In this document: piece after piece, positions 1 through 6,255 of the stretch | Layout: each line of letters begins with the position of its first letter | How positions within the stretch are numbered: position 1 is the stretch's first letter | DNA from: Spirochaetaceae bacterium | GTDB lineage: Bacteria > Spirochaetota > Spirochaetia > DSM-27196 > SKKC01 | Assembly: GCA_003552745.1 (NCBI GenBank) | Contig: PUOG01000113.1 | Location: 1-16,411 of the forward strand | Length of the DNA stretch: 16,411 nt | Direction: 5' to 3' | Translations under genes and position numbers: made by a program | Notes under the pieces: model-generated | The model's input: the letters and a program-made list of their open reading frames with translations, nothing else | What the model was told of the DNA's origin: nothing | Databases searched by the model: none

Positions 1-15
1 CGCCGGGATGTAGCG

Positions 16-1113
16 ATGTTCTTGCTTCGTACAGGACCACGAGTGGTCACGTTGCACACCGACGATCCGAAGGGGTGTGTCTCCGCCCTGTTGCGCTTTC
101 CCGACTCGATCCGCTGCGGTTTCCACGAAGGGCTCGACCGCGCCACCGATGAGAGCACGCTCTGTCTTATTGACGAAGCCGAGAATGCCGGTCCTCCCCG
201 CTTGAACGACCTCTACGCCGTCGTACTCATAAACGAAGAGATTGCATCGTTTCTCGTCGACCTCTACTCCGGCGATCGTATCGGCGGCGACGAATCCGTC
301 GATCACCCGGCGATCGTCCCGACGCTCGGTCCGACGATACTGCTCATGCGGTATACCGGTTCGAGTGAGAAGATACTCGCCCGGCTCGAACAGCGCCTCG
401 AAGCAACGCGTGGCGATTTCGATTACGGGATCGAACACGGTGGAAGGGACGACACATTGCTTGCGCTCACCGAACAACCGCTCAACGAACGTCTGAACGA
501 GAGTGACCTCGCACCGACACTTCTACTCGTTCGCCGCTCCGGTGCGCGTGTCTTCGAGACGCTTCGGCGCGAGGCGCTCGTCTATATCACCGAGAATCTG
601 GACGCCCAGGAATGGTATGAGCTGCGTGTGAATATCTTCGACTCATCGGAACGATACGATCTTCACTACAGACGCCTGTTAACGGTGCTCGCCGGACTGG
701 AGCTCGGAATGGTTCTCGGTGAGCGCTGGACCGAAGACAACGCGCTTACGCTCATGTCGGTTATCGCGTTTCAGGTCCGACTGTTCACGTTGTCGGAGCC
801 TGCGTTCGTCAAGGAGATGCTGGTAGGTCTGGAATATGATGATGATGGGAATCGCCTCGTGGACATGGATCTCTACTACCGCAACCGCAAGGTCACGTGG
901 GCTGCGGCACGCTCCGGCCGCCCGCCTGGGGGAAAACGCCGTGTGCTCGAGTGGCTGACCGCGAAATCCCAGACCTCCGAGGAGAAGAGCATATCCCGAT
1001 CCGACAAGATCTCGGAGGGGGTTCGCTGTCGGCGGCGACTTCTCGAGAAGCTGCCTGAAACCGCACGGGAGGAGCTGCTGAGCCTCGATCGCGAGCTCGC
1101 CACAGGCGGATAA
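16..1113 (+). CDS. Uncharacterised protein, 365 residues, no recognised domain
   Basis: I do not recognise this protein. Its codon use looks like that of the neighbours, with a strong preference for G or C in the third position, and it ends in TAA. The first ~125 residues alternate hydrophobic strands and short helices (VVTLHTDD near 10, YAVVLINEE near 68, PTILLMRY near 105). This could be a Rossmann- or receiver-like fold, but I see no catalytic motif. Residues ~170-275 look mostly helical (LLTVLAGLELGMVLGERW, then SVIAFQVRLFTLSE). Residues ~300-345 are basic and probably disordered, followed by a short helical end. There is no signal peptide or membrane segment. The ATG at 16 is the first in frame, but the frame is open to the left edge and no ribosome site is visible, so the true start may lie upstream. 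It converges on the TPR gene. Confidence 0.7.
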   Translation: MFLLRTGPRVVTLHTDDPKGCVSALLRFPDSIRCGFHEGLDRATDESTLCLIDEAENAGPPRLNDLYAVVLINEEIASFLVDLYSGDRIGGDESVDHPAIVPTLGPTILLMRYTGSSEKILARLEQRLEATRGDFDYGIEHGGRDDTLLALTEQPLNERLNESDLAPTLLLVRRSGARVFETLRREALVYITENLDAQEWYELRVNIFDSSERYDLHYRRLLTVLAGLELGMVLGERWTEDNALTLMSVIAFQVRLFTLSEPAFVKEMLVGLEYDDDGNRLVDMDLYYRNRKVTWAAARSGRPPGGKRRVLEWLTAKSQTSEEKSISRSDKISEGVRCRRRLLEKLPETAREELLSLDRELATGG

Positions 1114-1123
1114 CATCCGCCTG
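1103..1123. terminator. Perfect 9-bp hairpin between convergent genes
   Basis: CAGGCGGAT and ATCCGCCTG form a perfect 9-bp stem with a 3-base loop (AAC). The stem straddles the TAA stop of the left gene and ends 4 bases before the stop codon of the convergent TPR gene. Its position suggests a shared bidirectional terminator. No clear T-run follows on either strand, only CTTCTC on the plus side, so it may be a weak or factor-assisted terminator or a 3'-end stabiliser. Confidence 0.5.
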
Positions 1124-1127
1124 CTTC

Positions 1128-1928
1128 TCAGAGTTCCTCTTCCAGCTCTTTCGCCCGCTCCTCGGCGAACTGCTGTCGCAGGTTCAGGCGGCCGAGCCGT
1201 CGTAGCTCCCGCTGCACGAATCCGATCAGACCGTCAGCCTCCTCGGAGTCGCCGCTGTCGCCGCGGTCGATGAGCGACTCGGCCAGATCGAGGTAGAAGT
1301 CGAAGTAGCGGTACGGTACCATTCCGGCGTCGTACTCGCGCTCGTGCAGCTCGATCGCCCGGCGACCGTATTCGACCGCACGATCGTCATCGCCGAACGA
1401 GATGATCCCACCGGGGAGCTCACGGTAGAGCACCCCGAGGAGGTAGTGCGCCTCCTTGTGATCCCGATTGCGTTCGATCGCCGCCTCGGCGTAGTCACGA
1501 ACCGTGCCGGCCGCCGTCAGCGCTCGCAAGACACCTCGTATCTGGCCCGCGAGTCCAATCGTGGAACCGGTCCAGAAGTGTGCATCCGCACTCGAGTCGT
1601 CGAGCTCAATCGCTCTCCGACCGGCCTCCTCGCCGTCTCCCAGCCGATTCCTTGCCTCGCGATCGGAAAGCTCACCGTCTCCATGCCGCAGATCGGTGTC
1701 GCTCAGTATGGCTCGCGCCTTTCTCCAGTACAATTGCGCCCGGTCGCTATCCCCGTGAGTCCTCGCGAGCTCCGAATCGATCAGCTGCAGCACCCGGTCG
1801 TGCTCGTCGAGCTCGTGGAGTTCATCGACCTCGCTCAACACGTCCTCGAGCGCATACGTGGAATGCAGCGCCGCGACGAGAAGCACGAAAACGATCGAGG
1901 CTCTCCTGTGTCTTCTCAACAGATCCAT
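1128..1928 (-). CDS. Secreted TPR-repeat protein
   Basis: This 266-residue protein is probably exported, by the inner-membrane Sec route. It opens with a basic stretch (MDLLRRHRR), a hydrophobic core (SIVFVLLVAALHS) and a likely cleavage site after TYA near residue 26. The mature part is helical and acidic with TPR-like repeats: residues ~25-85, a pair around GEEAGRRAIELDDSSADAHF (~100-120), a third around YAEAAIERNRDHKEAHYLLG (~150-170), and YGRRAIELHE near 195. The pattern resembles TPR proteins of the RMDN or TatT-component type, but I cannot assign a function. The frame is open to a TTG at 1970. I chose the ATG at 1928 because it gives a proper signal peptide; neither start has a Shine-Dalgarno sequence. 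It is divergent from the nuclease gene and convergent with the first gene. Confidence 0.75.
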   Translation of the reverse strand: MDLLRRHRRASIVFVLLVAALHSTYALEDVLSEVDELHELDEHDRVLQLIDSELARTHGDSDRAQLYWRKARAILSDTDLRHGDGELSDREARNRLGDGEEAGRRAIELDDSSADAHFWTGSTIGLAGQIRGVLRALTAAGTVRDYAEAAIERNRDHKEAHYLLGVLYRELPGGIISFGDDDRAVEYGRRAIELHEREYDAGMVPYRYFDFYLDLAESLIDRGDSGDSEEADGLIGFVQRELRRLGRLNLRQQFAEERAKELEEEL

Positions 1929-1937
1929 GGTATTGCG

Positions 1938-1966
1938 ATGATATCGCGCATATTCGGGTATGACCA
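1938..1966 (-). promoter_or_regulatory. Candidate promoter of the TPR gene, possibly leaderless
   Basis: On the minus strand TGGTCA (1961-1966) and TATCAT (1938-1943, five of six consensus bases) are 17 bases apart. The -10 box ends 9 bases before the ATG at 1928, so transcription would begin within a few bases of the start codon. A leaderless message would explain why no ribosome site precedes this gene. This is pattern matching only. Confidence 0.3.
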
Positions 1967-2014
1967 GCAACCGCCGATTGAAAAGAACCGCATCCTATCG
2001 TACCTTGAACAGGC

Positions 2015-2020
2015 AGGGAG
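2015..2020 (+). promoter_or_regulatory. Ribosome binding site fixing the nuclease start
   Basis: AGGGAG lies 10 bases before the ATG at 2031. The open frame extends hundreds of bases further upstream, antisense to the TPR gene. This site, together with the place where BFN-family similarity begins, selects 2031 as the start. Confidence 0.65.
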
Positions 2021-2030
2021 TGCGGACGTT

Positions 2031-2591
2031 ATGCTCATTGAGGCCGAAATCTGGACGGTTGCGCGTACCGACAAGGGAAACGCGGTTATCGTCAAGCCGT
2101 TGCAATCCGATCGCGCGGTACCGATCATAATCGGTCAACTCGAGGCGCAGTCGATCCTCGTGGCTCTCAGCCGAACGACCATGCCGCGGCCCTTAACGCA
2201 CGATCTGTTTCTCAACGTTCTCGAGCAGGTCGGCGTTCAGGTCGAACGCGTGGAGATCTACGAGTTGCGCGACGGAACGTTCTATGCCCACCTCCTCCTC
2301 GTCGAGGGAGAAAAACGGCACACGATCGATGCGCGACCCTCGGATGCTCTCGGGATCGCCGCTCGCGTTCAATGTGATATCTACATCGAGGAAGCGCTTG
2401 TCGAGGAGGCGGGGATCGCCGCGAGTCTCGTCTCGGAGGCCGAGGAGGAAGCCGAGGAAAGCGCTGAATCACCGGCCGACGAAACCGAGCTCGAGCTCAC
2501 GCGTCTCGAAAAAGCGCTGAACAAGGCGCTCGAGGAAGAAGACTACGAGGAAGCAGCGCGTATTCGCGACCGGATCAAAGAGCTCTCGTAG
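2031..2591 (+). CDS. Bifunctional nuclease (BFN/DUF151) with C-terminal UVR domain
   Basis: This 186-residue cytoplasmic protein has a BFN (DUF151) domain at residues 1-130. Family landmarks are the N-terminal strand pattern IEAEIWTVARTD, PIIIGQLEAQSI (31-42), RPLTHDL (53-59) and DARPSDALGIA (100-110). Plant and bacterial BFN proteins are reported to have DNase and RNase activity; catalysis here is inferred from the family. An acidic linker (~135-155, rich in Glu) leads to a UVR helix pair (155-186: LTRLEKALNKALEEEDYEEA, then ARIRDRIKEL), the module by which UvrB and UvrC interact. A link to DNA repair or to a UVR-carrying partner is plausible but unproven. Length fits bacterial BFN-UVR proteins. 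The start is set by AGGGAG 10 bases upstream. The gene diverges from the TPR gene, and its stop codon lies only 4 bases from the stop of the convergent DUF4129-like gene. Confidence 0.9.
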   Translation: MLIEAEIWTVARTDKGNAVIVKPLQSDRAVPIIIGQLEAQSILVALSRTTMPRPLTHDLFLNVLEQVGVQVERVEIYELRDGTFYAHLLLVEGEKRHTIDARPSDALGIAARVQCDIYIEEALVEEAGIAASLVSEAEEEAEESAESPADETELELTRLEKALNKALEEEDYEEAARIRDRIKELS

Positions 2592-2595
2592 CCAC

Positions 2596-4116
2596 CTAAC
2601 GCTCGAGTCGAAACCGGAGCACCGTTCGAAGCGCTTCATCCATCTCACGGTTCTCGTTGTTGCTTAACGGCCTACCGCCGAAAAGAGCCTGCTCATAACG
2701 GTCGGCGAAGGTGCGGAGCGCATCGGCGACCACGGGCGCCCGTACGGCAATCCTCTCGGCAAACTCGCGCGGCGCTTCAGACTCCCGGCGTGCGATTCCG
2801 TTGCGACGCGCCCATTTCGAGAATCGCGCGAAGCGCTGCGAAACCTTCGCAAGACGCCTGCGCTCGGCGCCACTTTCCGAATGTCCTGTGGAACCCGACT
2901 CTCTGTGTCCCGGCCGACGCCACGGCGACCGGAATCGCAGCGTCGGGCGGCGCTCCCGGGCCAGCGAGAGAAAGCGAATCAGCCTCGCGAAATACGACAA
3001 CCGCTTTCGGAGTACGGCGAGCCAGAGATCGAGCGCCTCGCGCAGTCGAAACCGGCGCAGCTTCCGTCGAATCTCCCGGGTGAAGAGCGGCGAAACCAGA
3101 AACGCTACGACGGCGGTGATCGCTCCGGTCAACGCAAGCCGGCGAAGGAATGTCATCAGCCACTCCGTCCACGCCGGCGGTGCGGGATCTTCCTCCGGCA
3201 TGAACTCCCGCCTGATATCTTCGATCGGATCGGTCGGCGGTGTTCGGTCGATAGTCGGAAACTCGGCTTCCAGATCGACTGTCGGGAATAACCCGTCGAT
3301 GAAATCGGCAATGCGCATGAGTGTATCGGGAGGCAGGAGCGTTTGTTCGCCGGCGATCGCGAAAGCGAAGAGTGCGGATAGAACGAGAAGTGTTGCAGCG
3401 TGCCGGAGCCGGCGCATCCGGTATCGCGCCGGCAGCCGGTTTCCGTCGCCGACATAGCGATACTCGTCGAGAAAGCTCTCGATTGCCGCCGAGGTCAGGT
3501 AGCGCGCGATTGCGAGCAGTATCAGAAGCACGAATGACGACATCGACGGCGTCCGCCCCAACGGCCATGCAACAAGCACTACGATTACGAGGAGAACGAA
3601 CAGCGTGGAAAGCACTCTGCGCAGCGAGCGAAACCGAGCCATCGACTCGGCGGTAACGTCGGACATCTCCCGCAGAACCTGTTCGCGTCGCTCCGGAGTG
3701 CGCTGCTCGTACACGAGCCGCAGCATTGCGTTCCGGTCGGCGATAACCGTGAACAGTGCCGACGACAGACTCCATGCGCCGACGACGAGAACGAGCCTCC
3801 ATGCGTGGAGAGGATCGGGCACGAATCGGGTGACAAGCGGTCCGCTCCGTGCGAGCGCGAGTGCTGCATAGGAGACGAGAAGCACGATGAGAAATGCACG
3901 TAGCCGCGCGTAGCGCGCTCTTGCGTAGTTCTCCAGGCGCGAACCGACCGCATGATACGACACCGATCCGATGGTGATGAGAAGCACGGTAAGCGCACCC
4001 GGCCCCGGAATAAGCAGAATATCGCGAACCAACAGCGCCGCGGTGAGAGTAAAGAGCACCGGGAACCCGGAGCAGAAGAGCAGGCTCGTTGTGCGGCTTC
4101 TGCGATCAACCGGCAA
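2596..4116 (-). CDS. Polytopic membrane protein with DUF4129-like C-terminal region
   Basis: This 506-residue protein is the last gene of the minus-strand block. I see about eight membrane helices: roughly 11-33, 40-57, 72-89, 106-126, 167-187, 192-208, 239-256 and 325-345. A ~65-residue Pro/Asp/Glu-rich loop lies between the last two and is probably on the outer face. A very basic tail (346-425) leads to a helical region (~425-485) containing RRNGIARRESEAPREFAERI and, further on, FADRYEQALFGGRP. These match the DUF4129 pattern (an RG-P-TPREYA-like motif followed by YE-A-YG), though Thr is replaced by Ala. DUF4129 proteins accompany MoxR and DUF58 genes, often beside a transglutaminase-like protein; I see no transglutaminase domain here. 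The start is TTG at 4116, with GGAG 9 bases upstream and an 11-base overlap with the preceding DUF58 gene, which suggests translational coupling. Confidence 0.8.
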   Translation of the reverse strand: MPVDRRSRTTSLLFCSGFPVLFTLTAALLVRDILLIPGPGALTVLLITIGSVSYHAVGSRLENYARARYARLRAFLIVLLVSYAALALARSGPLVTRFVPDPLHAWRLVLVVGAWSLSSALFTVIADRNAMLRLVYEQRTPERREQVLREMSDVTAESMARFRSLRRVLSTLFVLLVIVVLVAWPLGRTPSMSSFVLLILLAIARYLTSAAIESFLDEYRYVGDGNRLPARYRMRRLRHAATLLVLSALFAFAIAGEQTLLPPDTLMRIADFIDGLFPTVDLEAEFPTIDRTPPTDPIEDIRREFMPEEDPAPPAWTEWLMTFLRRLALTGAITAVVAFLVSPLFTREIRRKLRRFRLREALDLWLAVLRKRLSYFARLIRFLSLARERRPTLRFRSPWRRPGHRESGSTGHSESGAERRRLAKVSQRFARFSKWARRNGIARRESEAPREFAERIAVRAPVVADALRTFADRYEQALFGGRPLSNNENREMDEALRTVLRFRLER

Positions 4117-5272
4117 ACCGAAAATCTCCGTACTCGGGGATCTCTCGAATCGTCACCGATGCGGGAATGAAACGTTCATGTTCCCGGCGGCGTCGGCTCG
4201 TGTAGAGCAGATCCAGTGTCGTTTCGCCATGCGCGAGACCCGACAGCGCGATAACCGACTCGGCGTCGAGTGCGGGGCCGATGTAGAAGATCCGCGTTCC
4301 GTACGGAATGCTGCCGCCGGCCGACTGGATTGCGCCGACATCGAAGCTGCCCGGGTGTGAGCTGCATGTGGCGAGCGCACGTAGCAGGCTCACCGTATGC
4401 GCGTATCCGGAGGCAAGCGGAAAACCGAATTCGCCGTCCGTGCCGTCTACCTTGCCGGAAACCGACAGGCCGACCGGCTGTGCGAGACGCTGAGCATAGA
4501 CGACCAGCGCCGCCGCGGCCTCGATGTTTCGCTCGATCGCCTGGTATCGACGCTTTATCTCGTACTCGTCGGAGCGAAGATTCAGCAGAATGAGCAGCGG
4601 AAAGGAGAGTGCAGGTAAGTACTCCATCGTGTGCAGCTCGCCGGTCCGGGCGGTGGCTTTCCACGAAATCCGGCGCGGATCGTCACCGCGGATATAGCCC
4701 CGCAGCGAGCGAAAACGCGTTGTGTCTTCGTAGATTGGATTCGCGGTCGACAGATTTCCGGCGGGAAGACCGCGACGGTAGGGGAGGTACACCGGATGAA
4801 GTGCCGGATAGACGGTGATCCGCGCCGTATCACCGACTACCGTATACCACGGAAAGAGTCCGAGAGGATCGCCTCCTCGCACGCGGAGCGGCCCTGTCTC
4901 GTGAACTCCACGCATTATCCCATGGATCCGGTAACGCAGAAACATCCGCGCACCTGCATTCAGGCTGACGACCGCGCTCGTGCGTCCCTCCGCGCGCAAC
5001 CGGCCGCACGGGTCGGTCACCGAGAGGTGGGCAATGGGAAAGATGCTTCCGTTGCGGACCTCCACCTGCATCTCGGCCTTCTGGAATCGAAAAACGGACA
5101 CTACCGTGTCGCGGCGCGTTACGGTCAGCCTCTTGCGCGTGCGGTTACTCCAGAGCGCACTTGCGACGATAACGAGCATCCCGAAGAGTGTCACCCACTG
5201 CACGGCGGCAACCGGTACGGTGGCGAAGAGAAAGAAAAGGATCAACGAGACGGCGACGACCCGCCCGGGCAT
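4106..5272 (-). CDS. DUF58 domain-containing membrane protein
   Basis: This 388-residue protein is the usual genetic partner of MoxR ATPases. Two membrane helices lie at the N-terminus (about 4-24 and 26-41). A beta-rich region follows, with GDPLGLFPW at ~134-142, typical of the family. The DUF58 core motif RGYIRGDDPRRISWKATART spans ~191-210. After it comes a von Willebrand A-like fold region (FPLLILLNLR near 226, IFYIGPAL near 335). In this family the MoxR ATPase is thought to act on the DUF58/VWA-like partner, but the biochemical role is not established. The ATG at 5272 was chosen over upstream in-frame codons because GGGAGG lies 7 bases before it and the N-terminal helix begins there. Its start is 2 bases past the moxR-like stop, and its stop overlaps the next gene by 11 bases. 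Confidence 0.9.
   Translation of the reverse strand: MPGRVVAVSLILFFLFATVPVAAVQWVTLFGMLVIVASALWSNRTRKRLTVTRRDTVVSVFRFQKAEMQVEVRNGSIFPIAHLSVTDPCGRLRAEGRTSAVVSLNAGARMFLRYRIHGIMRGVHETGPLRVRGGDPLGLFPWYTVVGDTARITVYPALHPVYLPYRRGLPAGNLSTANPIYEDTTRFRSLRGYIRGDDPRRISWKATARTGELHTMEYLPALSFPLLILLNLRSDEYEIKRRYQAIERNIEAAAALVVYAQRLAQPVGLSVSGKVDGTDGEFGFPLASGYAHTVSLLRALATCSSHPGSFDVGAIQSAGGSIPYGTRIFYIGPALDAESVIALSGLAHGETTLDLLYTSRRRREHERFIPASVTIREIPEYGDFRFAG
4126..4129 (-). promoter_or_regulatory. Ribosome binding site for the TTG start of the DUF4129-like gene
   Basis: GGAG on the minus strand, 9 bases before the TTG at 4116, lies inside the end of the DUF58 coding sequence. It supports the unusual TTG start over the next candidate in frame, a GTG inside the first membrane helix. 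Confidence 0.5.
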
Positions 5273-5274
5273 CG

Positions 5275-6225
5275 TTATGCCTCCCGCATTACCGGCGGCG
5301 CGACGCTGTCGACGACATCGTCGAGAACATCGTCCGCCGATCGCCCCTTGATCAGCGCATCCGAGCTCATGATTATTCGCTTGGCGAAAACCGGTCGAAC
5401 GAGCTCTTTCACATCCTCCGGGATGACGTAGTCGCGGTCGCGTACCGCCGCGAGCGCCTGGGAGCACTTGTACAGCGCGAGCGTCCCGCGTGGGGACACC
5501 CCGATTCGAACGTCACGGCGTTCTCGTGTCGCTTCCACCAATCGCATGATGTAATCGGAAACCTGCCGGTCTACGTGGACACCCACCGCGTCGGCCTGAA
5601 GCGAAGTAACGGTTTCCGGATCGGTACACGGGCGCAGGTCGGTTACCGGATGGGTCGTTCTGCGCTGGCTTTCGACGATGCGCAACTCGTCGTCGCGCTG
5701 CGGATAGCCGATCGAAAGATTCATCAGAAAACGGTCTTTCTGCGCCTCGGGAAGAGGAAAGGTGCCTTCGAACTCCACCGGATTTTCCGTTGCGATGAGG
5801 AAGAACGGCTCCGGCAGCGGTCGTCGCTGCCCTTCTACCGAAACCTGGCCCTCGGCCATCGCTTCGAGCAGGGCGCTCTGTGTCCGCGGTGTGGCCCGGT
5901 TTATCTCGTCGACGAGTACGATGTTCGCCTGAATCGGTCCCTCCCGGAATGTGAACGAGCCGTCGCGCGGGTTGTACACACTCACACCGAGAACGTCCGC
6001 CGGAAGCAGGTCGGGGGTGCACTGAATTCGCGAAAACTCACCACCGAGACTCGTCGCAAGCGCTCGCGCGAGAATCGTCTTGCCGACACCGGGCACATCC
6101 TCGAGCAGTACGTGTCCGCGACACAACACCGAAACGAGCAGCTTCTCGATCACCTCCGGTTTACCGAAGAATACCTCACCGACCGACGACTGAATCTCTG
6201 TGGCCCAATTGGATAGTGCACTCAC
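5275..6225 (-). CDS. MoxR-family AAA+ ATPase
   Basis: This 316-residue cytoplasmic ATPase is full length for the family. Walker A is GVGKT at residues 46-50. Walker B is VLVDE at 103-107, within the family-typical VDEINRA. Sensor 1 is ATENP (145-149). The EAQKDRF stretch (160-166) holds the probable arginine finger, and SPRGTLAL near 255 is the sensor 2 region leading to the C-terminal lid. MoxR proteins are chaperone-like ATPases that remodel or mature a VWA or DUF58 partner; here the DUF58 gene starts 2 bases downstream. The start is GTG at 6225, with AAGGTG 7 bases before it. The stop of the SbcC-like gene lies 30 bases upstream, so the message probably continues from the nuclease genes. 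Confidence 0.95.
   Translation of the reverse strand: MSALSNWATEIQSSVGEVFFGKPEVIEKLLVSVLCRGHVLLEDVPGVGKTILARALATSLGGEFSRIQCTPDLLPADVLGVSVYNPRDGSFTFREGPIQANIVLVDEINRATPRTQSALLEAMAEGQVSVEGQRRPLPEPFFLIATENPVEFEGTFPLPEAQKDRFLMNLSIGYPQRDDELRIVESQRRTTHPVTDLRPCTDPETVTSLQADAVGVHVDRQVSDYIMRLVEATRERRDVRIGVSPRGTLALYKCSQALAAVRDRDYVIPEDVKELVRPVFAKRIIMSSDALIKGRSADDVLDDVVDSVAPPVMREA
5280..5285 (-). promoter_or_regulatory. Strong ribosome binding site of the DUF58 gene
   Basis: GGGAGG on the minus strand lies 7 bases before the ATG at 5272, inside the last codons of the MoxR gene. It decides the start, because the frame is open for a further 65 codons upstream. Confidence 0.75.
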
Positions 6226-6232
6226 AACGCCA

Positions 6233-6248
6233 CACCTTATCAGAGGTG
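6233..6248 (-). promoter_or_regulatory. Small hairpin covering the ribosome site of the MoxR gene
   Basis: On the minus-strand RNA, CACCT, a 6-base loop and AGGTG form a 5-bp stem in the 30-base gap between the SbcC-like stop and the GTG start of the MoxR gene. The 3' arm is part of the Shine-Dalgarno sequence AAGGTG (6233-6238). The stem would hide the site until ribosomes arrive from the upstream gene. It is short, so its stability is uncertain. Confidence 0.35.
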
Positions 6249-6255
6249 GGAACGC

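Noticed and set aside
1978..2006. TTGAAA and TACCTT as a promoter for the BFN nuclease gene
   Set aside because: Spacing is 17, but the second box matches only three of six bases and the support is too weak to list.
1344..2030. Upstream extension of the BFN nuclease frame
   Set aside because: This part is antisense to the TPR gene and unlike any BFN N-terminus. AGGGAG precedes the ATG at 2031.
2777..3802. Minus-strand open frame of 341 codons overlapping the DUF4129-like gene in another frame
   Set aside because: Its translation is Arg/Ala-rich without hydrophobic periodicity, whereas the chosen frame gives eight membrane helices and the DUF4129-like tail.
5273..5467. 65-codon N-terminal extension of the DUF58 gene
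   Set aside because: It lies entirely within the MoxR coding region. The translation is Arg/Gly-rich noise, and GGGAGG marks the ATG at 5272.
5188..6216. Long open frame (342 codons) on the plus strand opposite the MoxR gene
   Set aside because: It is antisense to a gene with intact Walker A, Walker B and sensor motifs. Its translation has no family features, and GC-rich codon bias commonly opens such frames.
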